Source: UBA10449 sp005883585
Lineage (GTDB): Bacteria; Chloroflexota; Dormibacteria; Dormibacterales; Dormibacteraceae
DNA: 7,574 bases
Direction of reading: 5' to 3'
Assembly (NCBI GenBank): GCA_005883585.1
Contig: VBFD01000138.1
Coordinates: 1-7,574 of the forward strand
Shown: in pieces, positions 1-6,412 of the stretch
Layout of the letters: the number at the start of each line of letters is the position of its first letter
Position numbering within the stretch: position 1 is the first letter of the stretch
Notes under the pieces: model-generated
Told to the model about the DNA's origin: nothing
Database searches by the model: none
Seen by the model: the letters and a program-made list of their open reading frames with translations, nothing else
Translations under genes and position numbers: made by a program

Positions 1-2
1 CC

Positions 3-428
3 ATAGAGCTTTGGCTGCCCGGGTCCGCTGCCGCGTCCGACTTCGACGATCAGGTCGCGAAGCTCGAGGTTGGAAAGGACGCTTTCGCAGTTGACGCCGC
101 GCACCTCCTCGATGCGCGCGCGAGGCACCGGCTGCTGGTAGGCGACGATGGCGAGCGTTTCGTATGCGGCCGCCGAAAGCTTGCCGGAGACTTCGGGGCG
201 AAGCGCCCTGCGCACGGCTGCGGCGAAGGCGGGGCGAGTCGCAAGGTGGAGCTCGTCGTGGTGGCGCATCACCATCACGCCGCGTCCGTCCAGCGCCCCG
301 CGGAGCTCATCCAACGCATGCTCAACCGCCGTCCGGTCGCTGTCCGTCGCCTGCTGTAGCTCGCGCAATGTGAGGGGACGGTTCGAGCTGAAGAGAATCG
401 CTTCTATCGCCGCGGCCAGGTCGCTCAA
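3..428 (-). CDS. scpB: Segregation and condensation protein B, N-terminal part (partial)
   Basis: I translated this frame by hand. It is open from TTG at 428 to the left edge, giving 142 codons without a stop. Family knowledge: ScpB is a dimer of tandem winged helices that binds ScpA and completes the SMC condensin complex. Seen: LAAAIEAILFSSNRPLTLREL (4-24) is the start of the first winged helix, with the usual EA.LF.s..PL...EL pattern. The second winged helix begins at AYETLAIVAYQQPVPRARIEEVRGV (about 92-116). It continues with CESVLSNLELRDLI and ends at GPGQPKLYG, the conserved P-G-x-P-x-x-Y-G loop. Only the last part is cut off. The start overlaps the scpA stop as TTGA and has a GAGG 5 nt upstream. 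The absence of an in-frame ATG near the start makes it easy to miss. Confidence 0.93.
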   Translation of the reverse strand, partial: MSDLAAAIEAILFSSNRPLTLRELQQATDSDRTAVEHALDELRGALDGRGVMVMRHHDELHLATRPAFAAAVRRALRPEVSGKLSAAAYETLAIVAYQQPVPRARIEEVRGVNCESVLSNLELRDLIVEVGRGSGPGQPKLY

Positions 429-1144
429 GGTTGCCTCGATTCGATGTGGATCGCACCGAAGCGTTCCTTCTGCCGCACGCTGATCGCCGAGCGACGCAGC
501 AGCTCGAGCACAGCGACGAAGGTGACCACCGCCTCGAGTCGGTCCTCAGATTCGAGTATGAGCTCGAGCAGCTCGATCGGGCCCTCGCGGAGGCGTCGCG
601 TGATGAGATCGAGCTTCTCCTCAAGGGTCCAGGTCCGGCCGGTGACCACGACGGGCCGCGGCGGGATGCGCGCCAGGACACTGTTGAAGGCGACCACGAG
701 GAGCCCGATCTCGAGCGGCTCTTCCTGACCCGCCGACTCAACCGGACGCGCGGGAGGGGGAAACGAGAACGTCTCCTGCGACGCGCGCTCCATCAGGCCT
801 TCGGCCATCAGCTTGTACTCGCGGTACTCCTCGAGTCGCTTGCGGACCTCCTCCTCCCAACCGAGCAGGTCGGTCTCCTCCTCGGTCGGCGGCTCGCCCG
901 GCAGCAGGCGGATCGACTTCAACAGCAGCAAGCGCGCCGCCATCCATAGAAACTCCGCCATTTCCTGCGGATCCGCTACGTCGCGCGTGGCGATCTCTGC
1001 GAGGTATGCGTCGGTGACGTGAGACAGCGAGACCTGGAAGATGTCGACCTCTTCGCGTTCTGCGAGCGCGAGCAAAAGTTCCAGCGGACCTTCAAATACA
1101 GACGTCTTGACGTCGAGACGCGGACCAGCGACTGGCGGTTCCAC
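425..1144 (-). CDS. scpA: Segregation and condensation protein A
   Basis: ScpA is the kleisin that bridges the heads of the SMC dimer and, with ScpB, forms the condensin complex that compacts and segregates the chromosome. The 239-residue length is typical. Seen: the N-terminal SMC-neck-binding helices begin VFEGPLELLLALAEREEVDIFQVSLSHVTDAYL (16-48), the family signature. AEFLWMAARLLLLKSIRLLP (63-82) is the second conserved block. An acidic and proline-rich middle (about 83-150) links to the C-terminal winged helix, with VVTFVAVLELLRRSAISVRQ at about 206-225. The start is GTG at 1144, 11 nt after the preceding stop, with no clear Shine-Dalgarno. The residues before VFEGPL form a short, poorly conserved lead. 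The stop overlaps scpB as TTGA, and that pairing confirms both genes. Confidence 0.96.
   Translation of the reverse strand: MEPPVAGPRLDVKTSVFEGPLELLLALAEREEVDIFQVSLSHVTDAYLAEIATRDVADPQEMAEFLWMAARLLLLKSIRLLPGEPPTEEETDLLGWEEEVRKRLEEYREYKLMAEGLMERASQETFSFPPPARPVESAGQEEPLEIGLLVVAFNSVLARIPPRPVVVTGRTWTLEEKLDLITRRLREGPIELLELILESEDRLEAVVTFVAVLELLRRSAISVRQKERFGAIHIESRQP
434..437 (-). promoter_or_regulatory. Ribosome binding site for scpB
   Basis: GAGG on the minus strand, near the end of scpA, lies 5 nt before TTG 428-426. It supports TTG as the start of scpB, which has no ATG at a plausible position. Confidence 0.5.
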
Positions 1145-1155
1145 GGGGGCTAACT

Positions 1156-1833
1156 CTATCGAAGGTCTACTTGGTGAAACCTTTCCACCCTCGCGCTGAA
1201 CCGCCAGCGCCGCCGCAGGCCCGCAGGACTTCCAGTCTGGCTCGCATGCGCGAGCCTGGCTTCGATCTTGTCCTCGAGGACGTCACTCACGTCGACTTCG
1301 AGCGTCGGCTGCTGGCCGGCGAAACACCAGGCCTCCTTGGTCTCGTGCTGCTCGCCTGCTTTCGGAAACGTGAGCGGGTCCCGAGCGCTGGGCCACGCCG
1401 CATCAAGGGCAACACGGCCGACGACGCGGTGGTCGGGGTGATAGCGATACGGGACGTTGGGGTCGAAGGTGATCAGCACGTCGGGCTTTGACGTGCGGAT
1501 CTCACGCACGAATTCCTCGCGCAGCTCGAGGTTTTCGACGAGCTCGGCGTCGGGGTGGCGGAGGAATGCAACACGCTTCACGCCCATCACATACGCGGCC
1601 GCCTCCTGCTCGCGCTCGCGGATGCGCGCAACCTTCGCGCGGGATTTGGAAGCGTCCCTTGCGCCCTTGTCGCCGGACGTGGCCAGGACGAAATCGACCA
1701 GCACTCCGCGACGCGTCATCTTCAGAACCGTTCCCCCGCAGTAGAACTCGATGTCGTCCGGGTGGGCGACGATGCAGAGCGCGCGCTTGATCCGGCGGTC
1801 GTCCGGCCCGGTGAAGAGCTTCCGAACAGCCAT
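1156..1833 (-). CDS. PIG-L/LmbE family zinc-dependent deacetylase
   Basis: The protein (225 residues from ATG) belongs to the PIG-L/LmbE fold, zinc enzymes that remove N-acetyl groups from glucosamine-type substrates; relatives include MshB and BshB in thiol cofactor synthesis. Seen, numbered from the ATG: IVAHPDD (21-27), where H24 and D27 should bind zinc and D26 act as base. TSGDKG follows at 53-58, then LITFDP (120-125) and YHPDH (131-135), where the second His is the third zinc ligand. No signal peptide is visible. The substrate cannot be assigned: the thiol-cofactor partners are not in the window, and the N-terminal TGPDDRRIKRAL segment is not diagnostic. The start may be ATG at 1833, or GTG at 1836 overlapping the recN TAG by 1 nt; neither has a well-spaced Shine-Dalgarno. 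It sits alone between recN and scpA, an uncommon slot. Confidence 0.9.
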   Translation of the reverse strand: MAVRKLFTGPDDRRIKRALCIVAHPDDIEFYCGGTVLKMTRRGVLVDFVLATSGDKGARDASKSRAKVARIREREQEAAAYVMGVKRVAFLRHPDAELVENLELREEFVREIRTSKPDVLITFDPNVPYRYHPDHRVVGRVALDAAWPSARDPLTFPKAGEQHETKEAWCFAGQQPTLEVDVSDVLEDKIEARLAHASQTGSPAGLRRRWRFSARVERFHQVDLR

Positions 1834-1835
1834 CA

Positions 1836-3434
1836 CTATTTGGATCTAGCCTCATCGAGCAGCTCGCGAGCGCGGGCGAGCGCCTTGGGCGTGACGCCGC
1901 CGCTCATCATCCGGGCGAGCTCCGCCGCGCGCTCGTCGTCCGATCCCAGCTCGCGCACCGAAACGACGTTGCGCCCATCCGAGCCGGGGGATTTCTCGAC
2001 CAGCAGGTGGTGGTCGGCAAACGAAGCGATCTGGGCCAGGTGCGTCACCACCAGCACCTGGCGCTTGGCGCCGAGAGCTTTCAAGCGCAGGCCGACCTGG
2101 ATCGCGGCCTCGCCGCCTATGCCCGCGTCGACCTCGTCGAAAACCAAGGTTGGTAACCGGTCCGCATCCGCGCCAACGGTCTTGATGGCGAGCATCAATC
2201 GCGCGAGCTCGCCGCCTGACGCGACCCGCGCCAGCGGCGCGAGCGGCTCGCCTGGATTGGCGGAGAACATCATCTCGGTCACCTCCGCGCCGTCAGGACC
2301 GATTTCTGAGCGCGGACGAAGGTCCACCTCGAAACGCGCGCCCTCGAGACGCAGTCCTTGCAACTCCGCGGCCACCGCTTTCTGCATCCGGCGCGCACCC
2401 TCGGTTCGCGCCTTCGTCAAACGAACGGCTGCTGCTTCGAGACCCGAGCGAGCTCGATCACGCTCTTGCTCGGCGGCGGCCACGGCGCTGTCGAGGTCTT
2501 CGGTCGCGCCGACCTGCCGCTCCAGCTTTTCCAGTTCCGCGATCGCGGCATCCAGGCTGCCGCCGTGCTTGCGTTTGATGCCCTCGAGCACCGACAGGCG
2601 CTCTTCGATCGCCTCGAGGCGGCCGGGGTCGGAGTCGAGGGTGTCTGTGTATCGCCTGAGCTCCACGGCCACGTCGGCGACTTCCTCCTCGACGGCAGCG
2701 AGGCGCAACGCTTGCGCTTCCAACCTGGCGTCGAGCTCCGAGGCCGAGCGCATCGCCGCCAGCGCTCGCGCGACACCGTCCTCGTGGAGCGCGCTCAGCG
2801 TTTCGTGACCGAGCTCGGCGAGGCGCGCGGCGTGTCGGACCGCTGAGCGCTCCGCAGCGAGCTCGATGTCTTCACCCGAGCGAAGGTTGGCATTCCGCAG
2901 CTCATCGAGCTGCCAGCGCAGGAAGTCCTGCTCGCGTCGGCCTCGCTGACGCATCGACTCCAGCTCAGCCAGCGCGGCGACCGCCGCCGCCCAGGCTGAG
3001 TGTGCGGCCGCGACAGCGGCGCGCAGATCGCCGGCGCCCGCGTATCCATCCACCAGCTCGGTTTGTGTATCCGTATCGAGCAGCGCATGGTGCTCATGCT
3101 GCCCATGCACCGCAACGAGGCTGCGTCCGAGCTCGCGGAGCTGTGCGGGGTTGGCAGGGCGGCCGTCGATCTTTGCAGCCCCGCGTTTGCCGAGCTCGCG
3201 CTCGAGCACGAGCGCCGAGCCGCCTGACTCGAACACGCCCTCGACCGTCGCGCGCTGAGCGCCATGCCTGACCTGGTCGGCTCCGCCACGCGCACCCAAT
3301 GTGAGGCCGAGGGCGTCGACGATGAGCGACTTGCCGCTCCCGGTCTCCCCGGTCAGGAGGTTGAGGCCGGGTCCGAAACGAACTCGCGACTCGGCCACCA
3401 GCGCGAGGTCGCGGACCTTGAGCTCCTTAAGCAC
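1836..3434 (-). CDS. recN: DNA repair protein RecN
   Basis: RecN is an SMC-like ATPase that acts early at double-strand breaks, bridging DNA ends and promoting RecA-dependent recombination. At 532 residues it is slightly shorter than the usual 550-570. Seen in order: LKVRDLALVAES, Walker A GETGSGKS (29-36), then VHGQHEHHALLD (about 109-120), a RecN hallmark. A long Glu/Arg/Ala-rich coiled-coil region runs roughly from 150 to 350. The ABC signature SGGELAR starts at 406. Walker B TLVFDEVDAGIGG is at about 429-441, and the switch histidine in VVTHLAQIASFADHH is near 465. Both ATPase halves are intact. The start is GTG at 3434, 6 nt after the nadK stop, with only a weak Shine-Dalgarno. The LexA-type promoter often found before recN is not visible; the gene appears to depend on upstream transcription. 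Confidence 0.97.
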   Translation of the reverse strand: MLKELKVRDLALVAESRVRFGPGLNLLTGETGSGKSLIVDALGLTLGARGGADQVRHGAQRATVEGVFESGGSALVLERELGKRGAAKIDGRPANPAQLRELGRSLVAVHGQHEHHALLDTDTQTELVDGYAGAGDLRAAVAAAHSAWAAAVAALAELESMRQRGRREQDFLRWQLDELRNANLRSGEDIELAAERSAVRHAARLAELGHETLSALHEDGVARALAAMRSASELDARLEAQALRLAAVEEEVADVAVELRRYTDTLDSDPGRLEAIEERLSVLEGIKRKHGGSLDAAIAELEKLERQVGATEDLDSAVAAAEQERDRARSGLEAAAVRLTKARTEGARRMQKAVAAELQGLRLEGARFEVDLRPRSEIGPDGAEVTEMMFSANPGEPLAPLARVASGGELARLMLAIKTVGADADRLPTLVFDEVDAGIGGEAAIQVGLRLKALGAKRQVLVVTHLAQIASFADHHLLVEKSPGSDGRNVVSVRELGSDDERAAELARMMSGGVTPKALARARELLDEARSK

Positions 3435-3440
3435 TATCCG

Positions 3441-4283
3441 TCACTTCATGGGGACCAGGGGCCGGCCCCAACCGAGCTTTTCGGCCAGGCGCCGGTAGAA
3501 GCTCTCGGGCGGGCTGAACCGCACCACCTTGAGGCGGCGCGTGAGCGAGCCGCAGCGCAGGACGTCGCCGGCCTGGACGGCGCGACCTCGGCGGCCGCCG
3601 TCGATACGAAGGTCCGCGGGCCCGCGCGCCACCGCCAGCTTGATGTCCTGACCCGGCGGGAACACGATCGGCCGCACGGTCAGCGCAAAAGGATTCAGCG
3701 GCACGAGCACGAGGTCGCGAAGTGTCGGTTCGAGGATCGGGCCGCCACTGGCAAGCGCGTAGGCCGTCGACCCGGTCGCGGTGGCGACCATCACCCCGTC
3801 GGCGTCGATGACGCCCACGGCCTGACCGCCCACGTCGATCTCGACCCTCAACATCCGCGCCTCTCCGGTTCGATTGACGACCGCCTCGTTGAGGCCGATC
3901 GCCCGCGCGATATTCTTGCCGTCTCTCGATAAGGTTGCCTGCAGGACGTTGCGCTCCTCGACGCGATAGTCGCCCTTGAAGTAGCGCGCGAGGCCGTCCT
4001 CGAGATCGTCCGATTCGATCTCGGTTAGGAAGCCGAGGCGGCCGAGGTTGACGCCGAGCACGTGAATGCCTCGCGGCGCCGCAAGCCGGCCGCCGGCCAA
4101 GAACGTGCCGTCGCCGCCCAGCGTGACAATGAGGGTCGTGCCGTTCAGGCGGCTCGTGATCGCGTTCAGCGGCCCATCCCGATCTGCTTCCCAAGACTCC
4201 ACGTTGTGTGCTTCAAGCGCTTTGAATGTGCGCTCGATCACCGATTTCTCTGCACCCGGGCCATGCAGGATGCAGACGCTCAA
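3441..4283 (-). CDS. nadK: NAD kinase
   Basis: NAD kinase phosphorylates NAD+ to NADP+ and so controls the supply of NADPH; it is cytoplasmic and oligomeric. The 280-residue protein has every core motif. GGDGT (56-60) is the catalytic and phosphoryl-donor loop. GVNLGRLGFLTEI (77-89) and LNEAVV (131-136) bind NAD. DGVMVATATGSTAYALASGGPI (162-183) is the second conserved nucleotide-binding block, and NPFALTVRPIVFP follows in the beta-sandwich domain. The start is TTG in a TTGA overlap with the tlyA stop. No Shine-Dalgarno is visible, so translation probably depends on coupling to tlyA. No downstream start would keep the first beta strand (SVCILHG), which supports the TTG. Six nt separate its stop from recN. 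The motif set does not tell ATP from polyphosphate use. Confidence 0.96.
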   Translation of the reverse strand: MSVCILHGPGAEKSVIERTFKALEAHNVESWEADRDGPLNAITSRLNGTTLIVTLGGDGTFLAGGRLAAPRGIHVLGVNLGRLGFLTEIESDDLEDGLARYFKGDYRVEERNVLQATLSRDGKNIARAIGLNEAVVNRTGEARMLRVEIDVGGQAVGVIDADGVMVATATGSTAYALASGGPILEPTLRDLVLVPLNPFALTVRPIVFPPGQDIKLAVARGPADLRIDGGRRGRAVQAGDVLRCGSLTRRLKVVRFSPPESFYRRLAEKLGWGRPLVPMK

Positions 4284-4996
4284 CGCGGCATTAGGTGAAG
4301 GAAGATTTCCTGGTTGCCTTCGGCGCCGGTGATGGCGGACGGCGATTCGCCGCGAACCTCATACCCGTTGGCGGCACACCATTCGCGAAATCGCGCCAGC
4401 GCTGTCTCCACCGCATCCCTGTCGCGCACGATGCCGCCTTTCCCCACCTCGCCACGACCGACCTGGAACTGAGGCTTGAAGAGAGCCACGACCTCAGCCT
4501 CCGGCGCGGCGCCTCGAAGAGCGGGCAGCACCTTCTCGAGCCCGATGAACGAGACGTCGATGACGATCAGCGAAACCGGCTGGGGGAACGACGCGAGCTC
4601 TCTCGCATTCTTCCTTTCGATGACGACGACGCGCGGATCCTGGCGCAGCCGCCAGTGCAGCAGGCCGCGGCCGACATCGATCGCGTAGACGAGTGCAGCG
4701 CCTCGCCGGAGCAGCACGTCGGTGAAGCCGCCGGTCGATGCGCCAATGTCGGCGCAAACGCGACCCGATGGATCGATCGCGAAGTTGTCGAGCGCGGGCG
4801 CGAGCTTGAGCGCGCCACGGCTCGCATATTCCGGAGTGGTCTCCACGGATATAGCCGCGTTTTCGCTCACGGATCGGTCCGGGCGCCGGATCGTCTCGCC
4901 GGCGACACGCACCTTTCCCGCCAGGATCAGCGCTTGCGCGCGCTCGCGCGACTCGGCGAGACCGCTTCGCGCCACGAGGACGTCAAGTCTTGTCAT
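4280..4996 (-). CDS. tlyA: TlyA family rRNA 2'-O-methyltransferase (short type)
   Basis: TlyA uses S-adenosylmethionine to methylate ribose 2'-OH groups of cytidines in 23S rRNA and, in the long type, also 16S rRNA; older annotations call it hemolysin. The 238-residue protein has an S4 RNA-binding domain (about 1-50: MTRLDVLVARSGLAESRERA onwards) and a Rossmann methyltransferase domain starting at SRGALKL. The SAM loop is DIGASTGGFTD (83-93). The catalytic tetrad is complete: K64, D147 (in VIDVSF), K174 (in LFKPQF) and E230 (in GNQEIFL). Only eight residues follow E230, and there is no N-terminal extension, which resembles the TlyAI type rather than the 268-residue mycobacterial TlyAII. The start is ATG at 4996, directly after the preceding stop, with no clear Shine-Dalgarno. 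The tlyA-nadK-recN order matches mycobacteria. Confidence 0.95.
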   Translation of the reverse strand: MTRLDVLVARSGLAESRERAQALILAGKVRVAGETIRRPDRSVSENAAISVETTPEYASRGALKLAPALDNFAIDPSGRVCADIGASTGGFTDVLLRRGAALVYAIDVGRGLLHWRLRQDPRVVVIERKNARELASFPQPVSLIVIDVSFIGLEKVLPALRGAAPEAEVVALFKPQFQVGRGEVGKGGIVRDRDAVETALARFREWCAANGYEVRGESPSAITGAEGNQEIFLHLMPR

Positions 4997-5410
4997 CTAG
5001 AGGATCAGCCCGACGGCGACGCCGATCACCGCGCCCACGAGAACCTCCACCGGCGTATGGCCGAGCAGCTCTCGCAGCATGGGCTCCTGCACGCCACGCA
5101 TGTGCACCAGGTCTTCAACCAGCCGGTTCAGGATCGCGGCCTGGCGTCCGGCTGCGCGGCGGAGGCCGGCTGCGTCGTACATGACCACGAACGAGAAGAT
5201 AAGCGCGATCGCAAACTCAGGGGAATCGACGTGGGAATATTTACCAACGGCGGTCGCCAGGCCCGCGACGATGGCGCTGTGGCTGCTCGGCATCCCGCCG
5301 GTCTCGGCGAGCACGCGCAGGTTCAGCCTGTGCTGCCGAATCGAGGTCAGCGTGACCTTGGCGACCTGGCAGATCGTCCAGGCCACGATCGGGGCGAGTA
5401 GGTATCTCAA
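4997..5410 (-). CDS. Divergent PAP2 family membrane protein (DUF212, YuiD-like)
   Basis: The 137-residue integral membrane protein belongs to the divergent PAP2 family (DUF212), distantly related to phosphatidic-acid phosphatases; substrates are unknown to me. Seen: a hydrophobic N-terminal segment (about 2-18), then GGMPSSHSA (38-46), which resembles the PAP2 PSGH-type active-site block. A membrane segment (about 66-78) leads into YDAAGLRRAAGRQA (78-91). LLGHTPVEVLVGAVIGVAVGLIL (115-137) has the conserved GHxPxEV and a final membrane helix. The loop between the last two blocks is short compared with Bacillus YuiD as I remember it. The start is TTG in a TTGA overlap with the xseB stop, and its TAG abuts the tlyA ATG. 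Its slot corresponds roughly to where Bacillus has ispA and dxs. A role in isoprenyl or lipid phosphate metabolism is inference. Confidence 0.93.
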   Translation of the reverse strand: MRYLLAPIVAWTICQVAKVTLTSIRQHRLNLRVLAETGGMPSSHSAIVAGLATAVGKYSHVDSPEFAIALIFSFVVMYDAAGLRRAAGRQAAILNRLVEDLVHMRGVQEPMLRELLGHTPVEVLVGAVIGVAVGLIL

Positions 5411-5610
5411 CCCCGCAATTGTGCGGAGAGGGCCTCGGCCCTCGTCTTCAAGGTCTCCAGGCGGGTCCCGGCGTCGGCCAGCAGGCGCCTCGCACGTTCG
5501 TGAGCCGCGACCAGCTCGTCCAGGGGGGCGGTGCCGTCAGCCAGGCGCGCGATGGTTTGCTCGAGGCTCGCCAGCAACGCTTCGAAAGTAGGCTCGGGCG
5601 GGGCGCTCAA
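5407..5610 (-). CDS. xseB: Exodeoxyribonuclease VII small subunit (divergent, no adjacent xseA)
   Basis: The 67-residue helical protein fits XseB, the small subunit that wraps the helical arm of XseA in exonuclease VII, an enzyme that trims single-stranded DNA. Seen: TFEALLASLEQTIARLADGTAPLDELVAAHERARRLL follows the family pattern FE..L..LE.iv..Le.g..pLee....yerg..L, and a second helix follows. It diverges where the family usually has a Tyr-Glu-Arg-Gly type segment; here it is HERA. The N-terminal APPEP stretch is short and probably disordered. The start is TTG in a TTGA overlap with the nusB stop, and the gene ends in an identical TTGA overlap with the next gene. The large subunit xseA, normally immediately upstream, is absent here, so its partner must be elsewhere or lost. 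A generic two-helix protein is the alternative. Confidence 0.85.
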   Translation of the reverse strand: MSAPPEPTFEALLASLEQTIARLADGTAPLDELVAAHERARRLLADAGTRLETLKTRAEALSAQLRG

Positions 5611-6011
5611 GTCACCGTCGCGGCGACACGGCCGAGGATGCCGTTCACGAAGCGACCGGCCTCGTCGCCGGAAAAGGTCTTGGCGAGCTCGATCGATTCA
5701 TTGATTGCGGCTTTGGTGGGCACCCGGCGGTCGATCGTGATCTCGTAAACCGCGATCCGCAGGACGATCCGGTCGACCTTGGCCATCTGCTCGAGCTTCC
5801 AGTTGTCCGAGGCTTCGCTGAGGATGGCGTCGAGCTTCTCGCGGTTGGCGATGACGCCGCGGACGAGCTGGCCGGCAAAAGCCGTGACGTCAGGGGTCGC
5901 CGCCCCTTCGCCGGCATGGTAATTCAGGACCTCCTCCGGGTCGTCGTCGGAGGCTTCCAGCTGGAACAGGACCTTGAGCGCCAGCTCCCTGGCCTGGTGC
6001 CGCTTCCCCAC
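5607..6011 (-). CDS. nusB: Transcription antitermination factor NusB
   Basis: NusB binds boxA RNA together with ribosomal protein S10 and joins the NusA/NusG antitermination complex on rRNA operons. The 134-residue all-alpha protein has the usual length. Seen: GKRHQARELALKVLFQLE (residues 2-19), the arginine-rich N-terminal helix that contacts RNA. WKLEQMAKVDRIVLRIAVYEI follows (71-91), then VPTKAAINESIELAKTF and FVNGILGRVA, the C-terminal signature. The start is GTG at 6011, 10 nt after the preceding stop with a good Shine-Dalgarno. The same frame stays open upstream to 6341 through the Asp23-like gene, but that extension has no NusB character. The end overlaps xseB by TTGA. In many Gram-positives nusB follows the Asp23-like gene and precedes xseA-xseB; here only xseB follows. 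Confidence 0.96.
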   Translation of the reverse strand: MGKRHQARELALKVLFQLEASDDDPEEVLNYHAGEGAATPDVTAFAGQLVRGVIANREKLDAILSEASDNWKLEQMAKVDRIVLRIAVYEITIDRRVPTKAAINESIELAKTFSGDEAGRFVNGILGRVAATVT

Positions 6012-6019
6012 GGAGCGTT

Positions 6020-6023
6020 TCCT
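6020..6023 (-). promoter_or_regulatory. Ribosome binding site for nusB
   Basis: AGGA on the minus strand overlaps the TAG stop of the Asp23-like gene and lies 8 nt before GTG 6011-6009. It supports the GTG as the nusB start and suggests the two genes are translationally coupled. Confidence 0.55.
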
Positions 6024-6372
6024 AGTTGGCGAAGGCGATGCTGGAAACGAAGACGTTGACTTCGCCGACCTCGAGCCCAAGCATCCGCTCGGTCGCTTCA
6101 ACCACGTTGCTTTGAACGGCGCCCGCGACGTCCGCGAGCTTCGCTTCGGAGTCGACGGTGATGAAGACCTCGAGATGAATCGAGCGGTCGGCTTCGACCT
6201 GCACCCGAACGCCTCTGTGCGCGGTCTGGCGGCGAACCCAGTCACCGAAGTGACGAGCGGCCGCTTCGTCCATGCCGGAAACGCCTTCCATTTCGCATGC
6301 GGCGAGAGCCGCGATGCTGGCGATGACCTCGTTGGCAACACGTACAGCGCCCAACGATCCGTTGCTGCCCAT
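6022..6372 (-). CDS. Asp23/Gls24 family protein
   Basis: The 116-residue acidic protein belongs to the Asp23/Gls24 (DUF322) family, small proteins linked to envelope stress in Firmicutes and to fatty-acid synthesis gene neighbourhoods. The biochemical role is not well defined. Seen: GAVRVANEVIASIAALAACEMEGVSGM at residues 8-34, with the characteristic V-A..V...IA..A..E..GV pattern. VRVQVEADRSIHLEVFITVD follows (55-74), the two-strand core, then VAGAVQSNVVEATERMLGLEVGEVNVFVSSI towards the end. No signal peptide or membrane segment is visible. The start is ATG at 6372, with an in-frame TGA immediately upstream that excludes a longer form. Position supports the call: in Bacillus the homologous yqhY lies between efp and nusB, as here. 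Its stop overlaps the nusB Shine-Dalgarno. Confidence 0.93.
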   Translation of the reverse strand: MGSNGSLGAVRVANEVIASIAALAACEMEGVSGMDEAAARHFGDWVRRQTAHRGVRVQVEADRSIHLEVFITVDSEAKLADVAGAVQSNVVEATERMLGLEVGEVNVFVSSIAFAN

Positions 6373-6412
6373 TCAAGGGATGCTACCCCTTGGCGCGGCC
6401 CTCCCGCTTGGC
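6373..6412 (-). other. efp to Asp23-like gene gap: palindrome and small stem-loop
   Basis: This 40-nt gap is the longest non-coding stretch in the window. At its upstream edge, GGCCTAGGCC (6410-6419) is a perfect 10-bp palindrome covering the efp stop codon. Downstream, AAGGG and CCCTT (6387-6391 and 6375-6379) can pair across a 7-nt loop. The 5' arm of that stem contains AAGGGG, the only Shine-Dalgarno-like sequence before the next start, 13 nt away. No U-run follows the stem, so it does not look like an intrinsic terminator. A role in damping translation of the next gene is inference only. Confidence 0.3.

Noticed and set aside
1555..2808. A 417-codon open frame on the plus strand, opposite recN
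   Set aside because: Its translation is low-complexity Ser/Arg/Ala with no domain, as expected from the complement of a GC-rich gene. recN on the other strand has all its ATPase motifs.
3264..3932. A 222-codon open frame on the plus strand, opposite the recN start and nadK
   Set aside because: It crosses the junction of two well-supported genes and has no motif; it is a composition artefact.
3427..4194. A 255-codon minus-strand frame overlapping nadK
   Set aside because: It is Arg/Pro/Gly-rich and out of frame with nadK, whose motifs are complete.
4295..5401. A 368-codon open frame on the plus strand, opposite tlyA and DUF212
   Set aside because: It is rich in Arg, His, Asp and Glu with no recognisable fold, and it lies opposite two genes with clear family motifs.
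5607..6341. A 244-residue version of NusB extended upstream
   Set aside because: The first 110 residues are an out-of-frame reading of the Asp23-like gene. NusB similarity starts at the GTG at 6011, which has its own Shine-Dalgarno.
6375..6391. Stem-loop after efp as an intrinsic terminator
   Set aside because: The stem is only 5 bp and no run of U follows; the next gene starts immediately after.
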